A program made the position numbers and the translations under genes. A stretch of DNA of 64,000 nucleotides from JBALVT01 sp965262875 (GTDB lineage: Bacteria > Pseudomonadota > Gammaproteobacteria > Pseudomonadales > Halieaceae): contig OZ253569.1 in NCBI GenBank assembly GCA_965262875.1, positions 2,914,001 to 2,978,000 of the forward strand. Reading direction: 5' to 3'. This document shows positions 43,826-53,513 of this stretch, piece by piece (positions within the stretch are counted from its first letter, which is position 1; every line of letters begins with the position of its first letter). Below the pieces are notes generated by a model, which was not told where the DNA came from, ran no database searches, and saw only the letters and a list, made by a program, of their open reading frames with translations.

Positions 43826-44416
43826 TTGAAGGCCTTTGAGAACCTAATTGAACGCATGAACCCAGACATGTCGCCCTGGACCGGCAGTGGTGCGCAGGCG
43901 GCGGTGTTGGTGACATTGAGTGACGAGCCATCCCCTCGTGTCCTGCTCGGCAGGCGCGCCCAGCACCTGCGAATGCACCCTGGCGAAATTGCATTTCCGG
44001 GGGGCAAGCGTGAGCCGGAAGATGCAACGCCCTGGGCTACTGCCATGCGCGAGGCCTGGGAAGAGGTCGGCATTCGACCCGAATGCGTGACTCCACTGGG
44101 CCAACTTGAGCCCATGCGAACCAGAACCGGCTTTGAAGTTTACCCCTGTATTGCTAAAGTGCCTGCCGGACTCGATTGGATTGTTGATCCGGGGGAGTTT
44201 GACAGCGTGTTCTCACCGCCATTGGACCACTTTGCCGACGAGCAGTTTTATTGGCTGGGGCGCATGACGGATGGCGAGTACACAAGAATGGTTCCACATT
44301 ACCGGGTAGAAGAAGATGAAGTGTGGGGTGTAACAGCGGGCATTCTCGCCCTGCTGGCAAATGCAGCCCTGGATGCGGGCCTGGATCTTAAACGCGACTG
44401 GAAGGAAAAACCATGA
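43826..44416 (+). CDS. Nudix hydrolase, CoA pyrophosphatase (NudL-like)
   Basis: A 196-residue hydrolase likely cleaving CoA or oxidised CoA to phosphopantetheine and adenosine 3',5'-bisphosphate. The NudL signature MHPGEIAFPGGK leads into the Nudix box ending MREAWEEVGI, which binds Mg. The start used is TTG at 43826, directly after the tgt stop; ATG at 43856 is an alternative giving a 186-residue protein. Its stop overlaps the next start (ATGA). Confidence 0.88.
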   Translation: MKAFENLIERMNPDMSPWTGSGAQAAVLVTLSDEPSPRVLLGRRAQHLRMHPGEIAFPGGKREPEDATPWATAMREAWEEVGIRPECVTPLGQLEPMRTRTGFEVYPCIAKVPAGLDWIVDPGEFDSVFSPPLDHFADEQFYWLGRMTDGEYTRMVPHYRVEEDEVWGVTAGILALLANAALDAGLDLKRDWKEKP

Positions 44417-44937
44417 AGTACAGCCTCGGAGATAAAAAAGTGAACCTGGTCGGGGGAGGTCATTTCATTGCCCCGAACGCCGCGGTTATTGGTGATGTCA
44501 CTCTGCATGATAGTGCGAGTGTTTGGTTTAGTTGTGTATTGCGTGGCGATGCCGAACGCATTGAAATTGGTGCTAATAGTAATATTCAGGATGGCGCTGT
44601 CGTGCATGCTGATCCGGGCTTTCCCGCCGTCGTGGGTCAAAACGTCACGGTTGGGCACAATGCGATGATTCATGGTTGCACCATCGGCGACGGGTCTTTG
44701 GTGGGGATTAATGCGGTGGTGTTAAACGGCGCCATCGTGGGCAAAGGCTGCTTAATTGGTGCCAATGCTCTGGTGACAGAGGGCATGGAAATCCCCGATG
44801 GCAGCATGGTCTTGGGCTCGCCGGGCAAGATCAAGAAAACATTTACCGCCGAAGAGCGATCAGCGCTCGCGCTCAGTGCGCAGCACTATGTTGTAAATGG
44901 CCAACACTTTGCGAAGGAGCTGAAAGAACAGCCGTGA
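44413..44937 (+). CDS. Gamma carbonic anhydrase family protein (YrdA-like)
   Basis: A 174-residue left-handed beta-helix protein. Hexapeptide repeats are visible from VIGDVTLHDSASVW onward. The three zinc His positions are present: one in GAVVHADPG and two in VTVGHNAMIHG. The motifs SVWFSCVLRGD and NIQDG are those of the YrdA/PaaY branch, whose carbonic anhydrase activity varies. Coupled by ATGA to the Nudix gene and by GTGA to the next. Confidence 0.9.
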   Translation: MKYSLGDKKVNLVGGGHFIAPNAAVIGDVTLHDSASVWFSCVLRGDAERIEIGANSNIQDGAVVHADPGFPAVVGQNVTVGHNAMIHGCTIGDGSLVGINAVVLNGAIVGKGCLIGANALVTEGMEIPDGSMVLGSPGKIKKTFTAEERSALALSAQHYVVNGQHFAKELKEQP

Positions 44938-45125
44938 GTGAAGATGAACCAAAGTCGCCCTGCATCTCCATCTGTGTTTTAGATGATCAGGATGTCTGCC
45001 AGGGTTGTTTTCGAACGGGTACCGAGATCACCGACTGGTTCATGGCCAGCGGTGATGAAAAAAAGAAGATTATTGAAAATGCGAAGGAGCGACTGCACGC
45101 TTCAAACACTATTCGTCTGACGTAG
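44934..45125 (+). CDS. DUF1289 small cysteine-rich protein
   Basis: 63 residues with the family's PCISICVLDD-x-DVCQGCFRT pattern, four Cys that probably bind a metal or Fe-S cluster, followed by a helical tail (KKKIIENAKERL). Begins with GTG overlapping the carbonic anhydrase-like stop. The last 17 bases overlap the convergent CorC gene. The function of the family is unknown. Confidence 0.88.
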   Translation: MSEDEPKSPCISICVLDDQDVCQGCFRTGTEITDWFMASGDEKKKIIENAKERLHASNTIRLT

Positions 45126-46386
45126 CTGTGGCTGCTCTAACTCGACCACGCACGGCTTGCACGACATTGCTGTGCAGTTCTAAAACCTCTAACTGATAAT
45201 TGCCAATCGCCAGTCCTACATTCGCATCGGGAAAGGACTCCAGATACTCCAGAATAAGCCCGCTTAGGGTTTTTGGGCCGTCCGTTGGCAAATCCCATTG
45301 CAGTGATTTGTTCACCTCGCGAACAGTGGCCGTGCCACTGATGATGAAACTGCCATCGCGTTGAGGAAATACATTGCCGACGCTCTCTGCGAGGTTGGAG
45401 GTGAATTCACCGACAATTTCCTCCAGGATATCTTCCAGAGCAACCAGCCCCATTACCTCACCGTACTCGTCGACAACGACTGCGAGACGATGTTTGTCTT
45501 TTTGGAAATTGAGCAACTGAGTGTGAAGTGGTGTGCTCTCAGGAATGAAATAGGGTTGATCCATTTCACGCTGTAGGGCGGTGCGATCCAGGCCGTTCTT
45601 CTCCAGTATTCTGCTGAGATTGCGCATATGCAGCACGCCGCTGATATTGTTGATGTCCTCGTGCCACACTGGCAGCCGCGTGTGTGAACTTCCCTGCAGC
45701 CTTCGGAGAATTTCGTCGTCGCTGTCGGCCAGATCGATACCGTACACCTCGTTGCGCGGCACCATGATGTCATCCACAGAGACCTCTTCAAGATTCAGTA
45801 TGTTGAGTAGCATGGCGCGGTGGCGGGTGGGTATTAGTTGGCCGGCGTCGGTGACGATGGTGCGCAATTCGTCGGTGGAGACGTTCTCCTCATTTTGGTT
45901 GGCCGGATCGATGCCAAACATTCCCAGCAGTGCGTTGGTGATGCTGTTTATTAACCACACGAGTGGGTAAAAAATTCTCATCAACGGCAGTAAAATCCAG
46001 CTCGCTGGAAAGGCGACGCTTTCTGGGTACATCGCCGCGATCGTTTTCGGTGTGATCTCCGCAAAAATCAGAATGACTAACGTTAGGCCGCCGGTGGCGA
46101 TAAATATTCCAGCGTCGCCCCAAAGCCGAATGGCGATCACAGTGGCAATCGCAGAGGCCAGGATATTCACGAGATTGTTGCCTATGAGGATCAACCCGAT
46201 CAACCGGTCTGGCCGCTCCAATAGGCGGCTTGCTCGCTTGGCGCCTCGATGATTGTTTTTCGATAGATGCTTCAGTCGATAGCGGTTGAGGGTCATCATG
46301 CCGGTTTCCGAGCTGGCAAAGAATCCGGACAGTAAGATGAGTGCTACCAGTACTGAGAATAAAAGGCCCAGCGGTGCTTCGTTCAA
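45109..46386 (-). CDS. CNNM/CorC (HlyC) family transporter with CBS domains
   Basis: A 425-residue inner-membrane protein. Residues 1-180 are the DUF21/CNNM membrane domain (LLSGFFASSETGMMTLNRYRL and three further hydrophobic segments). A CBS pair follows (VDDIMVPRNEVYGID and EYGEVMGLVALEDILEEIVGEF), then the CorC_HlyC domain. Related proteins take part in Mg2+ or Co2+ efflux and resistance. An ISL3 element is inserted 86 bases upstream of its start, which may affect expression. Confidence 0.9.
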   Translation of the reverse strand: MNEAPLGLLFSVLVALILLSGFFASSETGMMTLNRYRLKHLSKNNHRGAKRASRLLERPDRLIGLILIGNNLVNILASAIATVIAIRLWGDAGIFIATGGLTLVILIFAEITPKTIAAMYPESVAFPASWILLPLMRIFYPLVWLINSITNALLGMFGIDPANQNEENVSTDELRTIVTDAGQLIPTRHRAMLLNILNLEEVSVDDIMVPRNEVYGIDLADSDDEILRRLQGSSHTRLPVWHEDINNISGVLHMRNLSRILEKNGLDRTALQREMDQPYFIPESTPLHTQLLNFQKDKHRLAVVVDEYGEVMGLVALEDILEEIVGEFTSNLAESVGNVFPQRDGSFIISGTATVREVNKSLQWDLPTDGPKTLSGLILEYLESFPDANVGLAIGNYQLEVLELHSNVVQAVRGRVRAATATSDE

Positions 46387-46472
46387 ATCAGGCGTTAACT
46401 CGATGGCTGGTAAGAGAGCTTATCTTGAAGAAAAACCCGATCGGGAGCAAGCCCACCTCTGGAATGATATTT

Positions 46473-47838
46473 GGCTCTTCTCCGCTTTGTTGAGTGAAAA
46501 AAGATGCTGACCATCAAGTAACCTGTTGATATGTTTGGTTTATGACAACTTTACATAGGGCAGGTATATGACCATCAACATCTCACGGAATATTTTAAAC
46601 CTCACGGGGCAACGGGGGCAACGTGTAAATGAAATTAAACTGGACGAAGAGGGTGACAGGATTGTTATTCACCGTAGCCGGGACGCCCGCAGGAGCACTA
46701 TAGACCCCACCACAGGCAAGAAGGGAACTATCAACCAGCATATTCGCCGGCAGGTTAAGGATATCCCCCTTTTTGGGTATCCATGTGTGCTCGACATTGA
46801 ACTGGCCCAAGTGTTTATTAGCAAGGGTGAGCGCCGCATTGAGGCGTGTGATTTTGTCGATAAAGGGTGCCGTTTCACCCACCGGTTTTGCCGACTGATC
46901 AGTGGATTATGCCGCCATATGTCTATTCAGGCCGTCTCCAGGCATTTGGGGATACGATGGGAGACAGTAAAGAATATCGACAAGGCATACCTGATGGAAA
47001 CGCTCCCTGCGCTTGATCCTGCACAGTTGACTGGCTTGGAATATATTGGTGTCGATGAAGTTGCCAGGGCGAAAGGCCATGACTATATGACGGTGGTCTA
47101 CGATATGGTCGGAGGTCATCTGGTCTGGGTGGAAGCTGGTCGAACTGCCGAGGTGTTTGCAAGATTTCTAAAACATCTCTCCCCGGATACATCCAGTAAA
47201 ATCAAGGCCGTAGCTATGGATATGGGCCCTGCTTATCAAAAGGCTGTCAGGGAGTGCTTGCCGTTGGCAGACATTGTGTTTGACCGTTTTCACGTCATGA
47301 AAAATTACAGCAAAGCTATCCATAATCAGCGCCGGCTTGAGTTCAGGAAGGCCGATCCGAATGGTAAAAAACTGATGAAGGGGACGCATTATCTGTTGCT
47401 CAAAAATGCGGATAAGTTGAGTGAGAAACAAAGTAACAAGCTGCAAACGTTGTTGGATAGCAATAGCAACCTGAATGCGCTCTACGTTTTAAAAGAACAG
47501 CTTCAGTATCTGTGGAGTGCCACTTCATTTGAGGGGATGGCAGAGCAACTGGAAAGTTGGTGCTTGATAGCAGATCAGTCACACATGCTCTATCTGAAAA
47601 AGTTCGCAAAATCGCTCAGAAAACATTGTGTCGGCATCTGCAATTATGCGAAACACAAGCTAACAAGCGCCAGGATAGAGAGGCTGGTAATGTCAGTATA
47701 GGAATGATCCGTAAGCGCGCCAGGGGCATCAGGGATACCGAGTACTTCAAACTCAAAATTAGACAATCATCCCTCCCAGATAATCAATCTATGTTCTATT
47801 TGAAAACCTAGAATCACTCAACAAAGCGGAGAAGAGCC
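46473..47838 (+). mobile_element. ISL3-family element type II, copy A, with 8-bp target duplication
   Basis: 1366 bp with ends GGCTCTTCTCCGCTTTG at 46473 and its complement ending at 47838. It is flanked by the perfect octamer tgatattt (46465-46472 and 47839-47846). It lies between two converging-strand housekeeping genes without breaking either. Relative to copy B (60488-61842) it has 11 extra bases: nine near the start of the gene and two that break the frame. Confidence 0.95.
46568..47811 (+). pseudogene. ISL3-family transposase (type II, copy A), frameshifted
   Basis: The frame is normal through the core (YIGVDEVARAKGHDYM, VAMDMGPAYQKAV, FDRFHVMKNYSK) up to HKLTSARIE. There, a duplicated AG (gatagagaggctgg against gatagaggctgg in copy B) shifts it, ending the protein at 47701 as 377 residues. 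The lost tail (GNVSIGMIRKRARG and on, to 47811) includes the last conserved helix with the catalytic Glu region in the family, so this copy is probably inactive. A nine-base in-frame insertion adds GQR near residue 14. Confidence 0.85.
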
Positions 47839-47862
47839 TGATATTTGCCCATCTTGGGGGCT

Positions 47863-48675
47863 CTAAACGCGCTCTAGAACCAGTTCAAGTACCATTTTAG
47901 ATCCGAAATAAGCCAGCATAAGCAGTGCAAATCCCGCCAGTGTGAATCGCACCGCCGTTTGGCTGCGCCAACCCAGCTGATAGCGGCCCCAAAGAAGAAC
48001 AGAAAACAGAACCCAGGCAATGATAGCGAGCACCGTTTTATGTACCAGGTGCTGAGCAAATATGTCATCGACGAACAGAAAACCAGACACAATTGAGATG
48101 CTCAGCAGAATGACACCCGCCCAAATCAGCTCAAACAACATGGTTTCCATGAGCTGTAGGGGGGGCAGTATCTGTATGAGGCCGCGGGTCTGCCTCTGTT
48201 TCAGGTGACGGTCCTGGACCGCGACCAAGCCCGCCTGAATCGCAGCTAGTGTCAGCATCGCATACGCTAAAATGGAGCTGCCGATATGTAGCAGTATTCC
48301 TCCGGATGCTTCACTGATCGGTGTGGTGGCAGCAGGAGAAAAGGTGGAAATCAGCACGGAAACAGCCGACATCGGGAACAGGGCAACCAGTAGGTTTTGC
48401 AGGGGTCGCCTGAGTAGGCTGAGGACGCAAAGGACGCAAACAACATTAATGACTAGAAAAATAAGAGCCGACACTTTGTAAAAACCGAGGTCTAGCGATC
48501 CCCCGAAGAACAGATTTTTCCAGGCGAGCCAGGCGTGCGCGCTGAGGGCCAGCAAGCCCAGGGCAAATACTTTGTTGTCTATTTGTCGGCGCTGTTGGGA
48601 TATATGCAGTACTTGCAGTCCCGTTGCCGTCAAATAGAGCAAAGCGGCGATCAGTGCGAGGATTGTGGCGGGCAT
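47863..48675 (-). CDS. Cytochrome c assembly family membrane protein (YpjD/CcsA-like)
   Basis: 270 residues from the ATG at 48675, with eight hydrophobic segments. Conserved pieces include LHIGSSILAYAMLTLAAIQA, with a His in a CcmC/CcsA-like position, and HKTVLAIIAWVLFSVLLWGRYQLGW. Members near ffh are usually annotated YpjD or inner-membrane HemX-like; a role in haem or cytochrome handling is inferred. It diverges from ffh with about 100 bases between, as in many Gammaproteobacteria. The ISL3 element ends 25 bases after its stop. Confidence 0.87.
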   Translation of the reverse strand: MPATILALIAALLYLTATGLQVLHISQQRRQIDNKVFALGLLALSAHAWLAWKNLFFGGSLDLGFYKVSALIFLVINVVCVLCVLSLLRRPLQNLLVALFPMSAVSVLISTFSPAATTPISEASGGILLHIGSSILAYAMLTLAAIQAGLVAVQDRHLKQRQTRGLIQILPPLQLMETMLFELIWAGVILLSISIVSGFLFVDDIFAQHLVHKTVLAIIAWVLFSVLLWGRYQLGWRSQTAVRFTLAGFALLMLAYFGSKMVLELVLERV

Positions 48676-48776
48676 GGGTTTCGGGCTTGGGCTCAGCTGG
48701 CGTATACTTCGTACCTTTGTACCGATTTGTCCGACTTTAAGCAACTTATCCAACCCGTGTTTGTAGAGAGACCCCT

Positions 48777-50162
48777 ATGTTCGAAAGCCTCAGTGACCGC
48801 CTATCGGCTAGCCTGCGCAGTATTACTGGCAAGGCGAAGCTCACCGAAGACAATATTCAAAACACCCTGCGCGAAGTGCGAATGGCGTTATTGGAAGCCG
48901 ACGTGGCACTCCCAGTCGTCAAAGACTTTGTAGAATCTGTCAAGCAGCGGGCGCTTGGACAAGAGGTTATGAAAAGCCTGAGCCCCGGCCAGGTATTTCT
49001 AAAGATTGTCCAGACGGAGTTGGAAGCTGTAATGGGCAGTTCCAACGAGGCCTTAAATCTCGCCAGCCAACCCCCCGCGATCGTTCTGGTGGCAGGCCTA
49101 CAGGGCGCTGGTAAGACAACCTCGGTTGCGAAACTAGCTCTTTTCTTGAAAGAGCGTGAAAGGAAATCGGTGACGGTGGTCAGTGCCGACGTGTATAGGC
49201 CCGCCGCGATCAAGCAGTTGGAGACTCTCGCCGCGGAAGTAGGGGCAGATTTCTTTCCCAGTGATATAAGCCAGAAACCGATAGATATCGCCAAAGCGGC
49301 AATCGCCCACGCCAAGATTCGTTTCAGCGATGTGGTGATAATCGATACCGCAGGTCGGCTCGCAATCGATCAGGACATGATGACCGAAATTGCGGATTTA
49401 CACGCCGCCGTCAATCCGATTGAAACCCTGTTTGTCGTCGATGCTATGACGGGACAGGATGCTGCGAACACAGCAAAGGCGTTTGGTGAGACATTACCGC
49501 TAACAGGGGTGATTCTTACCAAGGTCGATGCCGATACCCGCGGTGGTGCAGCATTATCAGTTCGGTCGGTTACGGGTAAACCCATCAAATTTTTGGGTGT
49601 CGGTGAAAAAACCACCGCTCTGGACCCCTTTCACCCCGATCGTCTCGCCTCCCGAATTCTTGGAATGGGCGATGTTCTTTCTCTTATAGAGGAAGCCGAG
49701 AAAAAAGTAGACAAGGACAAAGCTGAGAAGCTGGCGCGCAAGATCAAAAAAGGCAAGAAATTTGACCTGGAAGACTTCCGCGATCAACTCCAGCAAATGA
49801 ACAATATGGGTGGCATAGCCGGCATGTTGGACAAACTACCCGGTATGGGGAATATGGGGAATATGGCTAATATGGCCAAGCAAAACGTGGACGTTAAAAT
49901 GTTCGCCCAAATGGAGGTCATGATTAACTCCATGACACCCAAAGAGCGACGCAATCCTGAGTTAATTGTAGGATCGCGCAAACGCCGCATTACCCTGGGT
50001 TCGGGTACCCAGGTGCAGGATTTGAATCGATTGCTGAAGCAGCATAAGCAGATGCAGAAGATGATGAAGAAAATGAAGGGCGGCGGCATGGAGAAGATGA
50101 TGCGCGGTTTGGGGGGAATGATGCCCCCGGGCGGCCCTGGCGGCGGCGCGCCATTTCGATAG
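48777..50162 (+). CDS. ffh: Signal recognition particle protein Ffh
   Basis: A 461-residue GTPase that, with 4.5S RNA, targets nascent membrane proteins to FtsY/SecYEG. The N domain is followed by G-domain motifs GLQGAGKTTSVAKLA (G1), DTAGRLAID (G3) and TKVDADTRGGAALS (G4). The Met-rich M domain (GMGNMGNMANMAK, then KQMQKMMKKMKGGGMEKMMRG) binds signal peptides and RNA. Normal length and intact. Confidence 0.97.
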   Translation: MFESLSDRLSASLRSITGKAKLTEDNIQNTLREVRMALLEADVALPVVKDFVESVKQRALGQEVMKSLSPGQVFLKIVQTELEAVMGSSNEALNLASQPPAIVLVAGLQGAGKTTSVAKLALFLKERERKSVTVVSADVYRPAAIKQLETLAAEVGADFFPSDISQKPIDIAKAAIAHAKIRFSDVVIIDTAGRLAIDQDMMTEIADLHAAVNPIETLFVVDAMTGQDAANTAKAFGETLPLTGVILTKVDADTRGGAALSVRSVTGKPIKFLGVGEKTTALDPFHPDRLASRILGMGDVLSLIEEAEKKVDKDKAEKLARKIKKGKKFDLEDFRDQLQQMNNMGGIAGMLDKLPGMGNMGNMANMAKQNVDVKMFAQMEVMINSMTPKERRNPELIVGSRKRRITLGSGTQVQDLNRLLKQHKQMQKMMKKMKGGGMEKMMRGLGGMMPPGGPGGGAPFR

Positions 50163-50291
50163 ATAGCTCCCTTAACTCGCGATCAAGCTGTGTTCGTTGT
50201 GGGTTTTTCAGGCTCCCTGGCCCCGCGAGCCCAAGTTACGGTAGTTATAAATAAATAGGGCTTCAGGGTTTAAAACTTCGAGCTTTTTACG

Positions 50292-50297
50292 TATGAT
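50292..50297 (+). promoter_or_regulatory. Possible -10 box of the rpsP operon
   Basis: TATGAT about 95 bases before rpsP, with a poor TTAAAA-like -35 about 16 bases upstream. The 228-base gap between ffh and rpsP must hold the promoter of the ribosomal operon. This is the best candidate by eye. Confidence 0.35.
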
Positions 50298-50390
50298 ACG
50301 CCACCTTTCCGGCCTAGGTGTCGGGTTTTGTCGTGGGTGATGTAGCGAGTTCGCCGCATTTCCCAGCTAATTTTTAGGAATTTACAGAAA

Positions 50391-50648
50391 ATGGTAACAA
50401 TTCGTCTTTCTCGTGGTGGCTCTAAAAAGCGCCCATTTTATCACTTTACAGTTACCGACAGTCGCAATGCGCGCGATGGTCGCTTTATCGAGCGCGTGGG
50501 TTTCTTCAACCCTGTTGCCCGTGGCCAGGAAGAGCGCCTGCGCGTGGACAACGACCGCATCGAATTTTGGCAGAGCAAGGGCGCGCAATTGTCCGGGCGA
50601 GTAGCCAAGTTAGTTAAAGACGCGGCAGCGGTTCCAGCTGTAGCTTAA
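50391..50648 (+). CDS. rpsP: 30S ribosomal protein S16
   Basis: 85 residues, starting MVTIRLSRGGSKKRPFYHF, the standard S16 N-terminus, with RDGRFIERVGFFNP. TAGGA precedes the ATG. First gene of rpsP-rimM-trmD-rplS. The C-terminus after KLVKDAAAV is short, as in other Gammaproteobacteria. Confidence 0.97.
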   Translation: MVTIRLSRGGSKKRPFYHFTVTDSRNARDGRFIERVGFFNPVARGQEERLRVDNDRIEFWQSKGAQLSGRVAKLVKDAAAVPAVA

Positions 50649-50660
50649 GTTGTAGGGCGT

Positions 50661-51209
50661 ATGAGTGAGTCGCAGCCCGATTTGCTCGTAATCGGCCGCA
50701 TCAGCGGTTGTTACGGGATCAAGGGCTGGGTAAAAATTCACTCATTCACCGAGCCGGCGGAAAATTTGCTGGCTTACGACCGATTCCAACTCAAGCGAAA
50801 GTCGGGCTTGGAAGCGGTAGAGGTTGATTCGATTAGACGCCAGGGAAAGGGTTTAGTCGCGCATGTAAAGGGCGTCGATGATCGCAATCTGGCGGAGACC
50901 TATAAGGGTCTTGAGATTGTCGTTGGCGCTGAGCAGTTGCCCACTCTGGATAACGGAGACTTTTACTGGCGACAACTGCAGGGTCTTAAGGTCTGGTGCC
51001 TAGACCGAAGTGCAAATGAAGAGCGGGTTTTACTGGGAACTGTCGACTACCTGATAGATACCGGTGCCAATGATGTATTAGTGGTAAAGCCTTGTGAAGA
51101 AAGCTTCGACAAGAATGAAAGGCTGATTCCCTATTTACCGGATGATGTTGTTACTCGGGTAGATTTGATCGAAGGCTTGATCGAGGTAGATTGGTTCCTC
51201 GAAGTTTGA
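50661..51209 (+). CDS. rimM: Ribosome maturation factor RimM
   Basis: A 182-residue, two-barrel (RimM N and PRC) 30S maturation factor that binds S19. The N-terminal VIGRISGCYGIKGWVKI and the PRC-domain DNGDFYWRQLQGLKV and GANDVLVVKP are characteristic. Starts 12 bases after rpsP. Confidence 0.95.
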   Translation: MSESQPDLLVIGRISGCYGIKGWVKIHSFTEPAENLLAYDRFQLKRKSGLEAVEVDSIRRQGKGLVAHVKGVDDRNLAETYKGLEIVVGAEQLPTLDNGDFYWRQLQGLKVWCLDRSANEERVLLGTVDYLIDTGANDVLVVKPCEESFDKNERLIPYLPDDVVTRVDLIEGLIEVDWFLEV

Positions 51210-51243
51210 AGAGCCATAAGTTGGGAACTGAGGGAACGGCGCA

Positions 51244-51996
51244 ATGCAAATCGCACTGGTGAGCCTGTTTCCAGAAATGTTTGCAGCGGTTGCTGATTAC
51301 GGGATCACGGGTAGGGCAGTTAAACAGGGCTTAGTGAATTACAGTCACATGAATCCCAGAGATTTCGCGGTGGATAAGCACCGCACGGTAGACGACAGAC
51401 CCTATGGCGGCGGCCCGGGTATGTTGATGAAGATAGATACTTTGCAGCAGGCGATTGTCGCCGCAAAGGACGCAGTGGGAGGAGAGGCCAAAGTTATCTA
51501 CCTGTCCCCCCAGGGAGCAAGATTCAACCATAACAAGGCGGTTGAGCTAGCTCGGGAAAAGGCATTGGTCTTGGTCGCGGGTCGGTATGAAGGTGTAGAT
51601 GAACGCCTAATCGACGCCGAGGTGGATGAGGAACTCTCCATCGGCGATTATGTACTGAGCGGCGGAGAGCTTGCCGCAATGGTTGTGATAGACGCGGTTA
51701 CCCGGCAGTTGCCGGGGGCGTTGGGTCACGAGTTATCGGCGCAGGAAGACTCCTACGCTGATGATTTGTTGGACTGTCCGCATTACACGCGGCCAGAAGA
51801 ATTTAACGGCGCTATGGTGCCAGAAGTATTGTTAAGCGGGGATCATGAAAAGATTCGCCGTTGGCGCCTCAAACAGGCACTGGGCCGGACGCATGAGCGC
51901 AGACCGGATTTGTTGGAGGGTAGGGTGATGTCACCCGAGGAACAGAATTTGTTAGCGGAGTATCTCCGCGAACGGGATTTATCATTACACAGCTAG
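51244..51996 (+). CDS. trmD: tRNA (guanine-N1)-methyltransferase
   Basis: A 250-residue SPOUT-class enzyme that methylates G37 to prevent frameshifting. The knotted SAM site is seen in VAGRYEGVDERLID and SIGDYVLSGGELAAM; RPYGGGPGM and a C-terminal RTHERRPDLLEGR are diagnostic. Confidence 0.97.
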   Translation: MQIALVSLFPEMFAAVADYGITGRAVKQGLVNYSHMNPRDFAVDKHRTVDDRPYGGGPGMLMKIDTLQQAIVAAKDAVGGEAKVIYLSPQGARFNHNKAVELAREKALVLVAGRYEGVDERLIDAEVDEELSIGDYVLSGGELAAMVVIDAVTRQLPGALGHELSAQEDSYADDLLDCPHYTRPEEFNGAMVPEVLLSGDHEKIRRWRLKQALGRTHERRPDLLEGRVMSPEEQNLLAEYLRERDLSLHS

Positions 51997-52032
51997 CTGT
52001 GAAGCTAGATTAGAAATAAACAGGAGTGCACC

Positions 52033-52389
52033 ATGAACACTAACAAGATTATCTCTGAGCTAAATGCACAGCAGATGCAAAAAGAACTGCCCGAGTTCGC
52101 CCCCGGTGACACCGTGGTCGTTCAGGTAAAAGTCAAGGAAGGCACTCGCGAGCGTCTGCAGGCTTTTGAAGGCGTTGTTATCGGCAAGCGTAACCGCGGT
52201 TTGAACTCAGCGTTTACCGTTCGCAAGATTTCTCACGGCGTAGGAGTTGAGCGTACCTTCCAGACCTACAGCCATGTTGTAGATAGCCTCAGTGTTAAAC
52301 GCCGCGGCGATGTTCGCCAGGCAAAACTGTACTATCTTCGCGAACTCAGTGGACGTGCTGCACGTATCAAGGAAAAGCTGGCTCGTTAA
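52033..52389 (+). CDS. rplS: 50S ribosomal protein L19
   Basis: 118 residues. FAPGDTVVVQVKVKEGTRER, AFEGVVIGKRNRGLNS and KRRGDVRQAKLYYLR are the conserved L19 segments. CAGGAG lies before the ATG. Last gene of the operon, followed by a strong terminator. Confidence 0.97.
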   Translation: MNTNKIISELNAQQMQKELPEFAPGDTVVVQVKVKEGTRERLQAFEGVVIGKRNRGLNSAFTVRKISHGVGVERTFQTYSHVVDSLSVKRRGDVRQAKLYYLRELSGRAARIKEKLAR

Positions 52390-52410
52390 TTTCAGCTTTG
52401 TTGTGTTTGA

Positions 52411-52437
52411 AAAGCGACCCAGGTGGTCGCTTTTTTT
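52411..52437 (+). terminator. Rho-independent terminator of the rpsP-rplS operon
   Basis: AAAGCGACC pairs with GGTCGCTTT around a four-base loop, followed by seven T, 21 bases after rplS. Confidence 0.93.
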
Positions 52438-52521
52438 ATGCCTGTTGCGAAAATACACCTTGATCGTTTTCAGTAGACTAGTTGGCACCGCTGTAATCCC
52501 AATTTGTGATACCTTCCAGAT

Positions 52522-53427
52522 ATGCCCAATACGACCGCCGATCATCCCGAAATAGAGCGCTACATCGACGCGATGTGGATCGAAAAGGGGCTCAGTGAAA
52601 ACACCTTGTCGTCTTATCGAAGTGACCTGCGCCATTACGACATCTGGTTGGCCAAGGAGCTAGGTAAGTCTGTGCTGAGGGCAGACTGCGGTGATCTGCA
52701 GGCCTATCTTGGCGAACGGCTGCGCAAAGGGCAGTCGCAGCGCTCTACCGCGCGGTTTATGTCCTGCGTAAGAGGTTTTTATAAGTATTCACTACGGGAG
52801 GGAAGACTAACCGTAGATCCCACACTGGATGTAGACAGTCCGAAACTGGGCAGGCCTTTGCCCAAATCGCTGTCTGAACTCGATGTTGAGCGATTGCTGC
52901 GCGCTCCAGATGTGGAAATACCCCTTGAGTTTAGAGATCGCACCATGCTGGAACTTCTCTACGCATGCGGGCTGCGTGTAACAGAGCTAACCAGCTTGCA
53001 GCTGGTTCAAGTTAGCCTTAATCAAGGCGTGGTGCGCGTATTCGGCAAAGGTAGCAAGGAGCGTTTGGTGCCCATGGGCGAGGAGGCGTTGCTCTGGTTG
53101 AAGCGCTATATGGCAGGTCCCAGGTCTGAATTGCTTAAAGGTCTACCCAGTGACGTACTGTTTCCCAGTCGACGCGGAACACAAATGACTCGCCAGACCT
53201 TCTGGTATCGTATTAAAATCTACGCTGAACGCGCGGCGATCAAGAAAAATTTGTCTCCGCACACTCTGCGTCATGCCTTTGCGACCCATTTGTTGAATCA
53301 CGGGGCGGACCTGCGAGTAGTGCAAATGCTGTTGGGTCACAGTGATCTGACAACGACTCAAATTTATACGCATGTCGCCAAGCAAAGAATGCAGGAACTC
53401 CACGCGGAGCATCACCCGCGAGGTTGA
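52522..53427 (+). CDS. xerD: Tyrosine recombinase XerD
   Basis: A 301-residue recombinase resolving chromosome dimers at dif with XerC and FtsK. The N-terminal SAM-like domain (WIEKGLSENTLSSYRSDL) is followed by the catalytic core: Arg in ACGLRVTEL, HxxR in HTLRHAFATHLL, His in LGHSDLTTT and nucleophile Tyr in QIYTHV. Position before dsbC is the usual one. Confidence 0.95.
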   Translation: MPNTTADHPEIERYIDAMWIEKGLSENTLSSYRSDLRHYDIWLAKELGKSVLRADCGDLQAYLGERLRKGQSQRSTARFMSCVRGFYKYSLREGRLTVDPTLDVDSPKLGRPLPKSLSELDVERLLRAPDVEIPLEFRDRTMLELLYACGLRVTELTSLQLVQVSLNQGVVRVFGKGSKERLVPMGEEALLWLKRYMAGPRSELLKGLPSDVLFPSRRGTQMTRQTFWYRIKIYAERAAIKKNLSPHTLRHAFATHLLNHGADLRVVQMLLGHSDLTTTQIYTHVAKQRMQELHAEHHPRG

Positions 53428-53513
53428 GGAACTAATGGGGCGGTATATTGCTCCAATATCTCGAGCGTAATTCAATATTGTGCCGTTTGGCATGCATTTT
53501 CCGAGGATTAAGA

